The notes under the pieces are model-generated. The model was given only the letters and a program-made list of their open reading frames with translations, had not been told where the DNA came from and searched no databases. From NCBI GenBank assembly GCA_946186535.1, contig CAMHNT010000009.1:1-17301 (forward strand): a stretch of DNA of 17,301 bases. Direction: 5' to 3'. The translations under genes were made by a program, and so were the position numbers. Shown here one piece after another: positions 1 through 6,972 of this stretch (position 1 is its first letter; each line of letters begins with the position of its first letter). The DNA comes from an uncultured Clostridia bacterium. GTDB taxonomy: Bacteria; Bacillota; Clostridia; Oscillospirales; Acutalibacteraceae.

Positions 1-148
1 TCCGGCGGACTGTTTTGGAAAGAGGGACGCTTTGGCAGAAAGCGTCCCTTCCCGAGGTTAATAATAAACTCTCCTCGCCGCTCCAAGGCGACTTGATCAA
101 GTATATTTTAAAACTATTCACATATTTTTTACTCATTCAAAAACCCTG
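1..148 (+). repeat. Hairpin-rich dispersed repeat, left part cut by window edge
   Basis: This stretch is nearly identical to 8247-8395 in the same orientation (148 versus 149 bases, with scattered substitutions). It starts inside a hairpin whose other arm lies outside the window; in the second copy that hairpin is a perfect 14-bp stem. A second stem, AGGGACGCTTT with AAAGCGTCCCT, is present here in full. Both copies end in the same ACTCATTCAAA / GCTCATTCAAA type sequence, which resembles the terminal inverted repeats of the elements at 2795 and 14018. No coding potential is evident. Confidence 0.85.
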
Positions 149-323
149 TTATCAAGTGCCTTGCCCTTGATAATCAACTGCACAACACTATGAGCTACCT
201 TCGGGGTATTTTGAAAAAAGCCGGGCAAAAACTTTAACAAGCTTCGCTATCCTTAAGTTGTTAATAGTGGTTTCTAAGTCATAATATCATTCTTAAGAAG
301 AAATTTATCCGCATATAAAAAAG
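149..323. other. Intergenic stretch with one hairpin and a degenerate repeat module
   Basis: An 8-bp perfect inverted repeat (TTATCAAG at 149-156 and CTTGATAA at 166-173) lies downstream of the response regulator gene. On the minus strand it is followed by CAGGGTTTTTG, so it might end that transcript, but the T run is weak. At 213-237 there is a module ending in GGGCAAAAACTTTAA, the same border found in the elements at 2795-3009 and 14018-14236. The rest shows nothing recognisable. Confidence 0.4.
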
Positions 324-998
324 TTACTTTTTCAGTCGGTAGCCTATTCCCCAGACAGTTTCAATATAATCTTCATTCGGATTGCACTCTTTCAGTTTCT
401 TCCGCAGCTTGCTGATATGAACATTGAGAGTGTTGTCATCAGCAGAATTTTCATAATCCCACACCGAATCATAAATCATACTCTTAGTACAAGTACGGCT
501 TGGATTTTCCATAAGAAGCTTCAAAAGAGCAAATTCATGTTTTGACAGCTCGGCTTTCTTTCCGCAGCATGTAACGGAAAAATCGCTGTTGTTGAGTATT
601 ATATCTTTGTAAATAAGCTGTTCTGAATTCCCGATATTTGAATTGCTCCGAAGTCTGACGGCAATTCTTGCGAGAAGTTCTTCATTATGAAACGGCTTTG
701 TTATATAATCGTCCGCACCAAAGGAAAACAAGTCAACTTTTTTGCTTACATCATGTATTGCACTGACGATTATAACCGGGACATTATGGTTTTCCTTCAA
801 TTCACAGATAATCTCCTCACCGCTTTTTCCTGGCAGCATAATGTCAAGAAGAATCAAGCTGACATCACTGTTGTGAACGAGAAGTCCCTCTGTTCCCGAA
901 AAGGCACATATAACCTTATACCCATTCTGCACAAGCAGTATTCGCAGCATATCGCTGATTTCTTTGTCGTCCTCTATGATAAGAATTGTTTTACTCAT
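324..998 (-). CDS. OmpR/PhoB-family DNA-binding response regulator
   Basis: The 224-residue product is a two-component response regulator that would bind DNA after phosphorylation by a sensor kinase. The N-terminal receiver domain (about 1-115) has the acidic pair E9-D10-D11, the phosphoacceptor D52 in LLDIMLPG, the conserved S79 and K101 in YITKPF. The C-terminal winged helix (about 130-224) ends with the typical VWGIGYRLKK. An ATG five codons upstream (1013) is possible, but GGAG at the normal distance precedes the ATG at 998, so that start is preferred. No histidine kinase gene is adjacent: tRNA-Val lies upstream and 323 non-coding bases lie downstream. The regulated genes cannot be told from the window. 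Confidence 0.93.
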   Translation of the reverse strand: MSKTILIIEDDKEISDMLRILLVQNGYKVICAFSGTEGLLVHNSDVSLILLDIMLPGKSGEEIICELKENHNVPVIIVSAIHDVSKKVDLFSFGADDYITKPFHNEELLARIAVRLRSNSNIGNSEQLIYKDIILNNSDFSVTCCGKKAELSKHEFALLKLLMENPSRTCTKSMIYDSVWDYENSADDNTLNVHISKLRKKLKECNPNEDYIETVWGIGYRLKK

Positions 999-1039
999 CG
1001 TTTTTTTCTCCATACTTTCTGCTTCACAAGATACTTGTT

Positions 1040-1048
1040 ATTATATCA
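1040..1048 (-). promoter_or_regulatory. Extended -10 promoter of the response regulator gene
   Basis: Read on the minus strand the sequence is TGATATAAT, a TGn extended -10 box with a perfect TATAAT, about 40 bases before the start codon. No good -35 box is visible at 17 bases, which is common for extended -10 promoters. Confidence 0.5.
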
Positions 1049-1080
1049 AATCAATTTATTTTTCCGTGTACATAAAAACG

Positions 1081-1106
1081 AAAAAAGCCCGATAAAATCG
1101 GACTTC
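1081..1106 (-). terminator. Rho-independent terminator after tRNA-Val
   Basis: On the minus strand, AGTCCGAT and ATCGGGCT form an 8-bp stem (one G-T pair) with a TTT loop, followed directly by a run of six T. It begins about 14 bases after the tRNA-Val 3' end. Confidence 0.85.
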
Positions 1107-1119
1107 TTCAGATTAAATA

Positions 1120-1195
1120 TGGTGGGAACAACAGGGCTCGAACCTGTGACCCTCTGCTTGTAAGGCAGATGCTCTCCCAGCTGAGCTATGCTCCC
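1120..1195 (-). tRNA. tRNA-Val (anticodon TAC)
   Basis: The 76-base gene folds as a full cloverleaf. The acceptor arms GGGAGCA and TGTTCCC pair (one G-T), the discriminator is A and the CCA end is encoded. The T-loop reads GGTTCGAGCCC. The anticodon TAC (plus-strand GTA at 1160-1162) sits in the loop CTTACAA. TAC reads GTA/GTN valine codons. It has its own promoter and terminator. Confidence 0.97.
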
Positions 1196-1231
1196 GGGTC
1201 TCAATCGCTGTATCTCTCAGCGACAGTTATA

Positions 1232-1260
1232 ATAATACTACATTTTCCTGAAAATGTCAA
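1232..1260 (-). promoter_or_regulatory. Sigma-A promoter of tRNA-Val
   Basis: On the minus strand a perfect TTGACA (1255-1260) is separated by 17 bases from TATTAT (1232-1237). Transcription would start near 1225, about 30 bases before the mature tRNA. Confidence 0.85.
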
Positions 1261-1323
1261 TAGCTTTTTAAAAAAAATTTTCTAACTCGGAATCCGACAA
1301 TATAAATTGACCTGCTCAGTTTC

Positions 1324-1408
1324 CGAACTGGCAACGCCAGGCGAAAATCGCACACCGACTTTTTGAGTTAGGTAACTTCACCGCCTGCGTCAGAATTTGT
1401 CCCTAAGG
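1324..1408 (+). repeat. 85-bp dispersed repeat, copy 1
   Basis: First of three copies of a unit that begins CGAACTG and ends near TTTGTCCCTAAGG. It holds the small inverted repeat CTGGC-AAC-GCCAG at 1328-1340. The second copy follows after nine bases in the same orientation, and a third, inverted, lies at 10877-10961. It lies between the tRNA-Leu terminator and the tRNA-Val promoter. No protein or known RNA family was recognised. Confidence 0.85.
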
Positions 1409-1417
1409 TGTCCTCAT

Positions 1418-1503
1418 CGAACTGCCAACGCCAGACGAAATACGCACACCTACTTTTTGGGTTGAGTAATTTTATCACCTGCGTCAGAATTTGTCCTTAA
1501 AGG
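1418..1503 (+). repeat. 85-bp dispersed repeat, copy 2 (tandem)
   Basis: This copy matches copy 1 along its whole length with roughly 80 percent identity by eye. Its small hairpin (1422-1434) reads CTGCC-AAC-GCCAG and so carries one mismatch, unlike the perfect stems in copies 1 and 3. The central segment CACCTACTTTTTGGGTT is shared with the third copy. Confidence 0.85.
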
Positions 1504-1540
1504 GTACACACTGAAGGTTGTCTTGCGGCAGCTTTTCCGT

Positions 1541-1573
1541 ACAAAAAATACACCCTCCGGAAAACCGAAGGGC
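1541..1573 (-). terminator. Rho-independent terminator after tRNA-Leu
   Basis: On the minus strand, CCCTTCGG and CCGGAGGG form an 8-bp stem around a TTTT loop, followed by TGTATTTTTTG. It starts a few bases after the tRNA-Leu CCA end. Confidence 0.85.
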
Positions 1574-1578
1574 GACTC

Positions 1579-1665
1579 TGGTGCGGATAACAGGACTTGA
1601 ACCTGCATGAAATTGCTTTCACATGGACCTGAACCATGCGCGTCTGCCAATTCCGCCATATCCGC
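1579..1665 (-). tRNA. tRNA-Leu (anticodon CAG)
   Basis: The 87-base class II tRNA has acceptor arms GCGGATA and TATCCGC that pair perfectly, discriminator A and an encoded CCA. The anticodon stem CATGG/CCATG encloses TTCAGGT, giving anticodon CAG (plus-strand CTG at 1629-1631), which reads CTG. The long variable arm forms the hairpin TGAAA-GCAA-TTTCA, and the T-loop reads GGTTCAAGTCC. Confidence 0.97.
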
Positions 1666-1670
1666 ATATT

Positions 1671-1696
1671 AAAGCAGTAATCGTAACCACTGCTTT
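1671..1696 (-). other. Inverted repeat in the tRNA-Leu 5' leader
   Basis: AAAGCAGT (1671-1678) and ACTGCTTT (1689-1696) form an 8-bp stem with a 10-base loop. It lies between the promoter and the mature 5' end, so the precursor RNA would begin with this hairpin. A role in RNase P processing is a guess. Confidence 0.5.
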
Positions 1697-1708
1697 AACG
1701 ACTATATT

Positions 1709-1737
1709 ATATTATCACAAGAAACCTGTTTTGTCAA
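1709..1737 (-). promoter_or_regulatory. Sigma-A promoter of tRNA-Leu
   Basis: On the minus strand a perfect TTGACA (1732-1737) is followed after 17 bases by TAATAT (1709-1714). It starts just after the stop codon of the small membrane protein gene. Confidence 0.8.
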
Positions 1738-1746
1738 CAGTCAAAA

Positions 1747-1854
1747 TTAAATTTTTAAAAAAATTACGGACACAAAAACCGAGCCTATCAAAAGAAATGC
1801 ACACACGCCGGCAACTATTCTGATTATAAGTTTTCTTTTTTTCTCGTAACTCAT
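1747..1854 (-). CDS. 35-residue single-pass membrane protein, not recognised
   Basis: This short gene begins with ATG at 1854. GGGAG about nine bases upstream is a good ribosome binding site. The product starts MSYEKKRK, a strongly basic N-terminus, and then runs as one hydrophobic segment (residues 9-33) rich in I, V, L, F with an AGVCAF core, ending in KI. This predicts a membrane span with the short basic end inside the cell. It follows the beta-helix gene on the same strand after 62 bases with no clear terminator between, so the two are probably co-transcribed. The length is in the range of Firmicutes micro-membrane proteins such as Prli42, but similarity to any named family cannot be shown. 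Confidence 0.6.
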   Translation of the reverse strand: MSYEKKRKLIIRIVAGVCAFLLIGSVFVSVIFLKI

Positions 1855-1916
1855 TTTTTTACATCTCCCTTATATGCGTTTCTTATCTTTTTGTCAAAAG
1901 CAGAACCGCAAAGAAA

Positions 1917-2597
1917 TCAACTTCTCACAAAGATCTTTTCGCAGACCTCACCCTGGTTTTTATAGATGCTGTTCTCCGGAACGTATCCTCTTACCATCGA
2001 AAGCGGATAAACATTCGTGTTTCGTCCGAGAACGGTTCCCGGATTCAGGACGCTGTTGCATCCGACCTCTGTGTTATCGCCGATGATAGCTCCGAATTTT
2101 TTCCTGTTTGTGTCGAGCTTGTCGCCCTCAAAAAGAACGGTAACCATGGATTTGTCGGACTTGAGGTTGGAGGTGATAACTCCTGCGCCAGTATGAGATT
2201 TATAGCCTAAAATGGAATCTCCGATGTAGTTGTAGTGCGGAGCCTGAACGGAATTGAAAAGTATCGAGCCTTTAAGCTCGGTTGAGTTTCCGACAACGCA
2301 GTTCTCCCCCACAATAGCCGTGCCCCTGATGAATGCGCAGTGTCTTACTTCGGCGTTGTCGCAGATAATCAGCGGACCGTGAAGGTATGCCGTCGGTGCG
2401 ATCTCGGCTGTTTTTGCGACCCAGATGTCGTCACCGATTCTGTTGTATTTGTCTTTCGGAAGTGTTTTTCCGAGTTCAAGAATAAAATCGGAAAGTCTTT
2501 CAAGCGCTTCCCACGGATATGTTACGCTTTCAAAAAGCGGTTTTGCAATTGTCTGATCAAAATCGAGCAAGTTTTTCGCAAACAGTTTTTCTTGCAT
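1917..2597 (-). CDS. Left-handed beta-helix (GlmU-like) protein without nucleotidyltransferase domain
   Basis: The 226-residue product is built mainly of hexapeptide repeats (about 50-215), the left-handed beta-helix fold of acyltransferases and sugar nucleotidyltransferase C-terminal domains. Typical turns are visible: EVRHCAFIRGTAIVGENCVV, GNSTELKGSIL, then HYNYIGDSILG and HTGAGVITSNLK, the last resembling the acetyltransferase region of GlmU-like proteins. An N-terminal helical part (about 1-45) replaces the pyrophosphorylase domain of full GlmU, so UTP-dependent activity is not expected. Such proteins are often annotated as UDP-N-acetylglucosamine diphosphorylase; acyl or acetyl transfer to a sugar phosphate is more likely, but this is inference. 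AGGAG precedes the ATG at a nine-base spacing. Confidence 0.8.
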   Translation of the reverse strand: MQEKLFAKNLLDFDQTIAKPLFESVTYPWEALERLSDFILELGKTLPKDKYNRIGDDIWVAKTAEIAPTAYLHGPLIICDNAEVRHCAFIRGTAIVGENCVVGNSTELKGSILFNSVQAPHYNYIGDSILGYKSHTGAGVITSNLKSDKSMVTVLFEGDKLDTNRKKFGAIIGDNTEVGCNSVLNPGTVLGRNTNVYPLSMVRGYVPENSIYKNQGEVCEKIFVRS

Positions 2598-2667
2598 ATT
2601 GAGTATCTCCTGTTCAATGATTCTTCTTTAATTCTATTCAAAATCCTGTTGTTTATTCCTGTTTAAT

Positions 2668-2696
2668 ATTATAATACTCATCAAGGATTATTTCAA
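2668..2696 (-). promoter_or_regulatory. Sigma-A promoter of the beta-helix gene
   Basis: On the minus strand TTGAAA (2691-2696) is followed after 17 bases by a perfect TATAAT (2668-2673). It gives a leader of about 60 bases. Confidence 0.8.
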
Positions 2697-2794
2697 GTTG
2701 TAAACTTATACTATATATCGGAAGAATACGCAGCTTCTTTTTAACAGTTTTAAAGAATTTGAGATTCTGCCGAAGATTCTTTCGAATATTAATA

Positions 2795-3009
2795 AATGAG
2801 CAAATTGTTTAACTGATAGTCAACTTGTACAGAAAAGTTTTAAAAATGACGCAATGCGGCATTTTTAAGGAGTAATGGTTAGTTAAGGGCGTTGCCCTTA
2901 ACTAACCACGAGGGCTCTGCCCTCGACCCGCCATCTTTTTGAAAAAAGATGGGCAAAAACTTTAACTGTCCTCTGTCAAACTTTCGTTCAAATTTAAAAT
3001 TTGCTCATT
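2795..3009 (-). repeat. 215-bp MITE-like element with terminal inverted repeats
   Basis: The ends AATGAGCAAATT (2795-2806) and AATTTGCTCATT (2998-3009) are perfect 12-bp inverted repeats. The element aligns over its full length with the reverse complement of 14018-14236. Inside are perfect hairpins: a 14-bp stem at 2877-2907 (loop GTT), CGAGGGC-TCT-GCCCTCG, and CCATCTTTTT with AAAAAGATGG (2931-2952). A further stem at 2842-2866 has one mismatch. There is no open reading frame, so any movement would need an enzyme supplied elsewhere. It lies 11 bases after the stop of the transglutaminase gene; read from that gene, the 2842-2866 stem ends in CATTTTTAAAACTTTT and could act as its terminator. 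Confidence 0.8.
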
Positions 3010-3020
3010 CAAAGTAAATA

Positions 3021-5867
3021 TTATTGATCCATAAACAAAATATATCTTATCAGAATTCTTTTAAATATACCGCTTGAATTGTAAATCTTTTCGGACAGTT
3101 TTTTTACAAAAGAATTCATTCTGTCGATTTCCTCTTTGTCCGGAGGATTTTTTCCGAACCGTGAGTTCAGCGCCGAATCCGTAAAGCTTTCGAACTCCTT
3201 CGTTTTTATGCCTTCGATACTGTTCATCGCGCGTCCGGCAAATTCACGGTCGCCCTCCCCTTTATCCGGTCTGATTCCCTTCAGCCTCAGAAGCCGTAAG
3301 GAATAAAGATAAATAAGCCCTGCCGATTTTCTCGTATCGTCGGAATTGAAACGCAGGAATCTGACCCTGATGAAAGCAAAGCGAATCAGTCCCCAGACTG
3401 CGGTTATGACCGCCGCAACAGCCAGTATCTCAAGAGCTTTAACTATAACTTTCAGCCCGACTTTAAAAAAGCTTTTAAGTCCGCCGTCCTGTTCCGGAAG
3501 CTGAATTTCGTCGGTGTCGCTGCCCGATGAGTCGGAGCTGCCGATAATTTCGGAATCTTCGTCACTGTCCGAATCGCTCGAAGAATCCTCCGAATCGAAG
3601 TCCGTATCGATTTCGGACTCGGCGTCGCTTTCGGTGTCGTTTTCATATTCCGATGAATCTGAGAATCTGTTTTCGTCGGGCAGCTTTTCTTCACTGTAAT
3701 ACGGCGTGAAATCAACGACCTGCCAGCCGATTATCGGATAGTAGACCTCCGTCCATGCATGGGCGTTGCTGTCGGGGATTTTTGAATATCCCTGTTCGTC
3801 GCTGTTTTCAAGATTGGATTCGCCGACAAAATAACCTTCGACATATCTCGCAGGTATTCCGGCTCTTCTGAGCATAAGCGTTCCTGCCGTGGCAAAATGA
3901 ACACAGTAGCCCTTGTGATTCTGGTTGATGAAATATTCCACAAAATCCCTGTCACTCGGAGCGGCGCCGGGAGAAAGAGTGTATTCGGCTTTCGACTGGA
4001 TATACTCTTTTACATAACTGATTACCGAATCGTAATAGCTGGGCAGAACGCCTGCGTTGAACTTCTGCTGTGCGCTGTAGTAATAATTGTAGGAATCAAG
4101 CGACAATGAATCATCATCATAATCATCGATTTCATAACCGTATTCGTCCGTAAATGTATAATTATTGTTATACAAATACGAATCGAATAAATTGCTTACC
4201 GTTTCGTCGAAATCCTCGGGCAGATATCTATCCATTCCGTCGGGATATCCGAGATAATTTTCCGCTGCGAACGCACGGTAATTTTTTTCTTTTTCTTTCA
4301 AATTCTGATACTCCTCGGAGTCCGAACCCGGAAAATCAAAGCTGCTGTCATACACATAAATATCGTCGTAATATTCAAAATCGCCGTCATGAATCAGACC
4401 GTAAAGACTTCCGTCGAACGAATCCGGGTCAACCACAATGTTATTCCTTGAAATCCCGTTTCTCAGTATCACGCTCTCTTCGTAAGCGTCCTGACCTCCG
4501 AAGCCGTCGAAGCTAAGCTCGTTGTCATAATCCGCCGAAGCCTTTGAGAGTACCTCCGTTTCTCCCGGAAGCATTCTGTATTCGGTAAGAAAAATTTTGG
4601 GGTTTATGCTTTTGTCAATAATAGAAATGTTCGTTGAATCAACGGAAAATTTTGTGGACGCTGCGACGTTACCGTAAAGGAACTGAGGATAAAAAACGTC
4701 GTTTTTGAAATCCTTCCAGAAATCATAGGATTTGTATTCTTCCGTTTTTACGGACGTCCATTTCAAGCCGTTGTAGTCGGCGGCAGCAAACGACCTGAAA
4801 TAAAGCGGCGCAGAATTCTCAGAAGGAGAAACCTTTATTTCAAACATTGTTTCTCCGGTGTATTTCAGATTTCCGAGCTTTGAAAGATCGCCGTTGTTGA
4901 GGCTGCCCGAATTGCCGCCGAGTCCGGACGCATTGTTTCCGGAAGCGATGTTCTGAACGGAATAGATGAGATTCTGTCCGAATCTGTCGACCTTTTCACT
5001 TTTACTGTAATTTGAAAAATCATAGAAAGCATTCGAAATTCCGACCACTGCGAGAGTGAATATCAGAAGCAGCGCCGCCTGCTGAAACGCAGGATACGAA
5101 ACATACTGTCCGCGTATTTTCACGGTATTTCCGAAACCGACGAAAAGTCTTCGTGAAACTGAATTGCTGTAGCCCTGAAAATTCATCGCAGAAAGAAGTA
5201 TGCAGCACACCCCGGCACAGACGAGATATCCTTCGCCCACAAAAGTATTGCACACAAAAGGAAGCGCCGCAAACGCCGAAACGATAATCGTAAAAACAAC
5301 GGGACTGCACCTGTTCACAGCCGCATAAGCAAGCAGAAAGCAGATGCCGAAAATAACCGCAAGGAGGAAATATTCCAATTCTTTCTTCGGCTGCGTTATG
5401 TCAAAATATGTCAGATAGTACAGATCGCTCGTCTGTCCGTGCTCTTTCAGCGTGGAAAAAACTGACTTGTTGAGTATATGAACAAAGCCGTTTGACACAT
5501 ACCTGTAGTGGCGTCCGAAATAAACGGCATATACAACAAACAGAGCCATCGATACTTTAAAAGAATGCTTTTTCAATCCGTTCGCTATACATATAATTAT
5601 ACTGCCCGCCAGAATCAGCAAATAGAACCTCCTTGTTTCCGAAGGTGAAAAAACTATGCTGTAAGGTCCTGCCGGTACATCGTCAAGCATATGAAAGCTT
5701 TCAAGCTCTATTTTTATTATGCAGAATAAAGCCGCCAATGTCATCAGAGCCGAAAAAACAATCATAGGCAGACGATATTCCTTGTCCGACTTTATGCCGA
5801 TAATATTCTTCGGCTTCAGAGTGCTGAATGTTTTTTCTTTATTTTTTAAATTTAACAAAACTTCCAC
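3021..5867 (-). CDS. Transglutaminase-like membrane protein (TgpA type)
   Basis: The 948-residue protein begins with several hydrophobic spans (about 32-285), followed by an extracytoplasmic region with a transglutaminase-core domain. The Cys-His-Asp triad is visible as C655 in GYCVHFAT, H703 in NAHAWTEVY and D719 in VVDFTP. After it come a very acidic Ser/Asp/Glu linker (about 733-786), one more membrane span (about 802-832) and a cytoplasmic tail like the DUF4129 end of this family. In the family the domain is thought to cross-link or cleave envelope proteins or peptides. The gene starts 6 bases after the DUF58 gene. The GTG at 5867 has a weak ribosome site; TTG at 5858, preceded by AGGTGG, is a plausible alternative. 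It is the last gene of the MoxR operon. Confidence 0.9.
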   Translation of the reverse strand: MEVLLNLKNKEKTFSTLKPKNIIGIKSDKEYRLPMIVFSALMTLAALFCIIKIELESFHMLDDVPAGPYSIVFSPSETRRFYLLILAGSIIICIANGLKKHSFKVSMALFVVYAVYFGRHYRYVSNGFVHILNKSVFSTLKEHGQTSDLYYLTYFDITQPKKELEYFLLAVIFGICFLLAYAAVNRCSPVVFTIIVSAFAALPFVCNTFVGEGYLVCAGVCCILLSAMNFQGYSNSVSRRLFVGFGNTVKIRGQYVSYPAFQQAALLLIFTLAVVGISNAFYDFSNYSKSEKVDRFGQNLIYSVQNIASGNNASGLGGNSGSLNNGDLSKLGNLKYTGETMFEIKVSPSENSAPLYFRSFAAADYNGLKWTSVKTEEYKSYDFWKDFKNDVFYPQFLYGNVAASTKFSVDSTNISIIDKSINPKIFLTEYRMLPGETEVLSKASADYDNELSFDGFGGQDAYEESVILRNGISRNNIVVDPDSFDGSLYGLIHDGDFEYYDDIYVYDSSFDFPGSDSEEYQNLKEKEKNYRAFAAENYLGYPDGMDRYLPEDFDETVSNLFDSYLYNNNYTFTDEYGYEIDDYDDDSLSLDSYNYYYSAQQKFNAGVLPSYYDSVISYVKEYIQSKAEYTLSPGAAPSDRDFVEYFINQNHKGYCVHFATAGTLMLRRAGIPARYVEGYFVGESNLENSDEQGYSKIPDSNAHAWTEVYYPIIGWQVVDFTPYYSEEKLPDENRFSDSSEYENDTESDAESEIDTDFDSEDSSSDSDSDEDSEIIGSSDSSGSDTDEIQLPEQDGGLKSFFKVGLKVIVKALEILAVAAVITAVWGLIRFAFIRVRFLRFNSDDTRKSAGLIYLYSLRLLRLKGIRPDKGEGDREFAGRAMNSIEGIKTKEFESFTDSALNSRFGKNPPDKEEIDRMNSFVKKLSEKIYNSSGIFKRILIRYILFMDQ

Positions 5868-5873
5868 CTGTCT

Positions 5874-6971
5874 TTAACGTGCTGCCGTATCAATAAAATC
5901 ATACCGCTCATACAGCTCGTGCTTTACCGCCTTGTCAAAGCACGATGAATTATACAGATAATATACCTGCCTGTCTCCGAAACCGGACATCTCCTCTTCA
6001 CTCACGTCAAGAGTGATATTCTTTTTCCTGGGGAATTTTTCAGAAAGAAATTCCTCGATAACGGGAGATATATCCTCGAATGTTCTGACATCGAACGAGA
6101 CAAAAGATCTGAATTTTCCCGAAAACCAGCATACGGAAAACGACTGTTCGTTTCCGATAAGCTCAAAAGAAAGCTTCATAAAAACCGACAGAATCTCGTC
6201 GGCTCTCGTCTTTTTCTCTTCGGGCGAACCGCCGCCTATTCCGGTTTCAAGCATAACAACGCAGTCCTCGTCAACCGGCCTGCTGTATTCCTTCACGATC
6301 AGCTCATCCTGCTTTGAGCTGAGTCTCCAGTGGATCCGCCTGACGTCGTCTCCCGGAAGATAGTTTCTTATTTCGAAAACCTGAGATGAATCGTCGCCCT
6401 TCTGAGTGTCGGAAAACTTGTCGCTGTCAATCAGACAGGCACTGTCCGAGCCGTTGATATAGCTTCTTTCCGACATTGCCGGAGTTATCAGAAGCCTGGA
6501 TTTATAGGATACGTTCTTTATATTAAAATGCACAAGTCCGAAAGGATCATAGATCCGTGCTTTTTTCAGCCTGCATTCGATACACGCCGAATGAGATGTT
6601 GAAATCACGGTGTGAACGCTCCGTTCTTCCTTTGCCGCCGCTGCGGTTTTTATCTTTCTTCTTATGATCCCGTCCTCGGACATATCCTGAAACTCAAGCT
6701 CAAAGGTTATCGCCGAAACAGGAAATACCGATTCGTTCTTTATGACCGCCGAAAACTCCGCATCCTTTTCTTCGCTCTGACCGGAAAAAGGCTGAACGGG
6801 ACTCACTTCAACGGAAATCCTGCTTTTTGAAAAAGCGGTGCAGACAATACCGAAAACCGCAAGCGAAACATAGATAATTATAATGAAAAGCGGCGTATAG
6901 GAATTGCAGTAAATATAGAAAAACGCAAGGCATATAAGTGCCGTAAAATAAAATACTCTGCTTTTAAACAT
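5874..6971 (-). CDS. DUF58 domain protein
   Basis: The 365-residue protein has two membrane segments near its N-terminus (about 6-50), then an extended region and the DUF58 signature PGDDVRRIHWRLSSKQ at about residues 205-220, followed by a von Willebrand A-like segment. DUF58 proteins almost always accompany a MoxR ATPase and often a transglutaminase, and are thought to be the partner through which the ATPase acts at the membrane. Its ATG at 6971 lies one base beyond the MoxR stop codon, with AAGGGG upstream inside the MoxR gene, which points to translational coupling. The molecular function is not established. Confidence 0.9.
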   Translation of the reverse strand: MFKSRVFYFTALICLAFFYIYCNSYTPLFIIIIYVSLAVFGIVCTAFSKSRISVEVSPVQPFSGQSEEKDAEFSAVIKNESVFPVSAITFELEFQDMSEDGIIRRKIKTAAAAKEERSVHTVISTSHSACIECRLKKARIYDPFGLVHFNIKNVSYKSRLLITPAMSERSYINGSDSACLIDSDKFSDTQKGDDSSQVFEIRNYLPGDDVRRIHWRLSSKQDELIVKEYSRPVDEDCVVMLETGIGGGSPEEKKTRADEILSVFMKLSFELIGNEQSFSVCWFSGKFRSFVSFDVRTFEDISPVIEEFLSEKFPRKKNITLDVSEEEMSGFGDRQVYYLYNSSCFDKAVKHELYERYDFIDTAAR

Positions 6972-6972
6972 A

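Noticed and set aside
687..1163. Plus-strand frame of 158 codons
   Set aside because: It lies antisense to the response regulator gene and runs into tRNA-Val; no ribosome site or family similarity.
1324..1503. CRISPR-like tandem repeats
   Set aside because: Only two adjacent copies, units of 85 bases and a nine-base gap, with no cas genes; this is not a CRISPR array.
3452..3715. Overlapping minus-strand frame of 87 codons
   Set aside because: Out-of-frame reading of the acidic linker of the transglutaminase gene.
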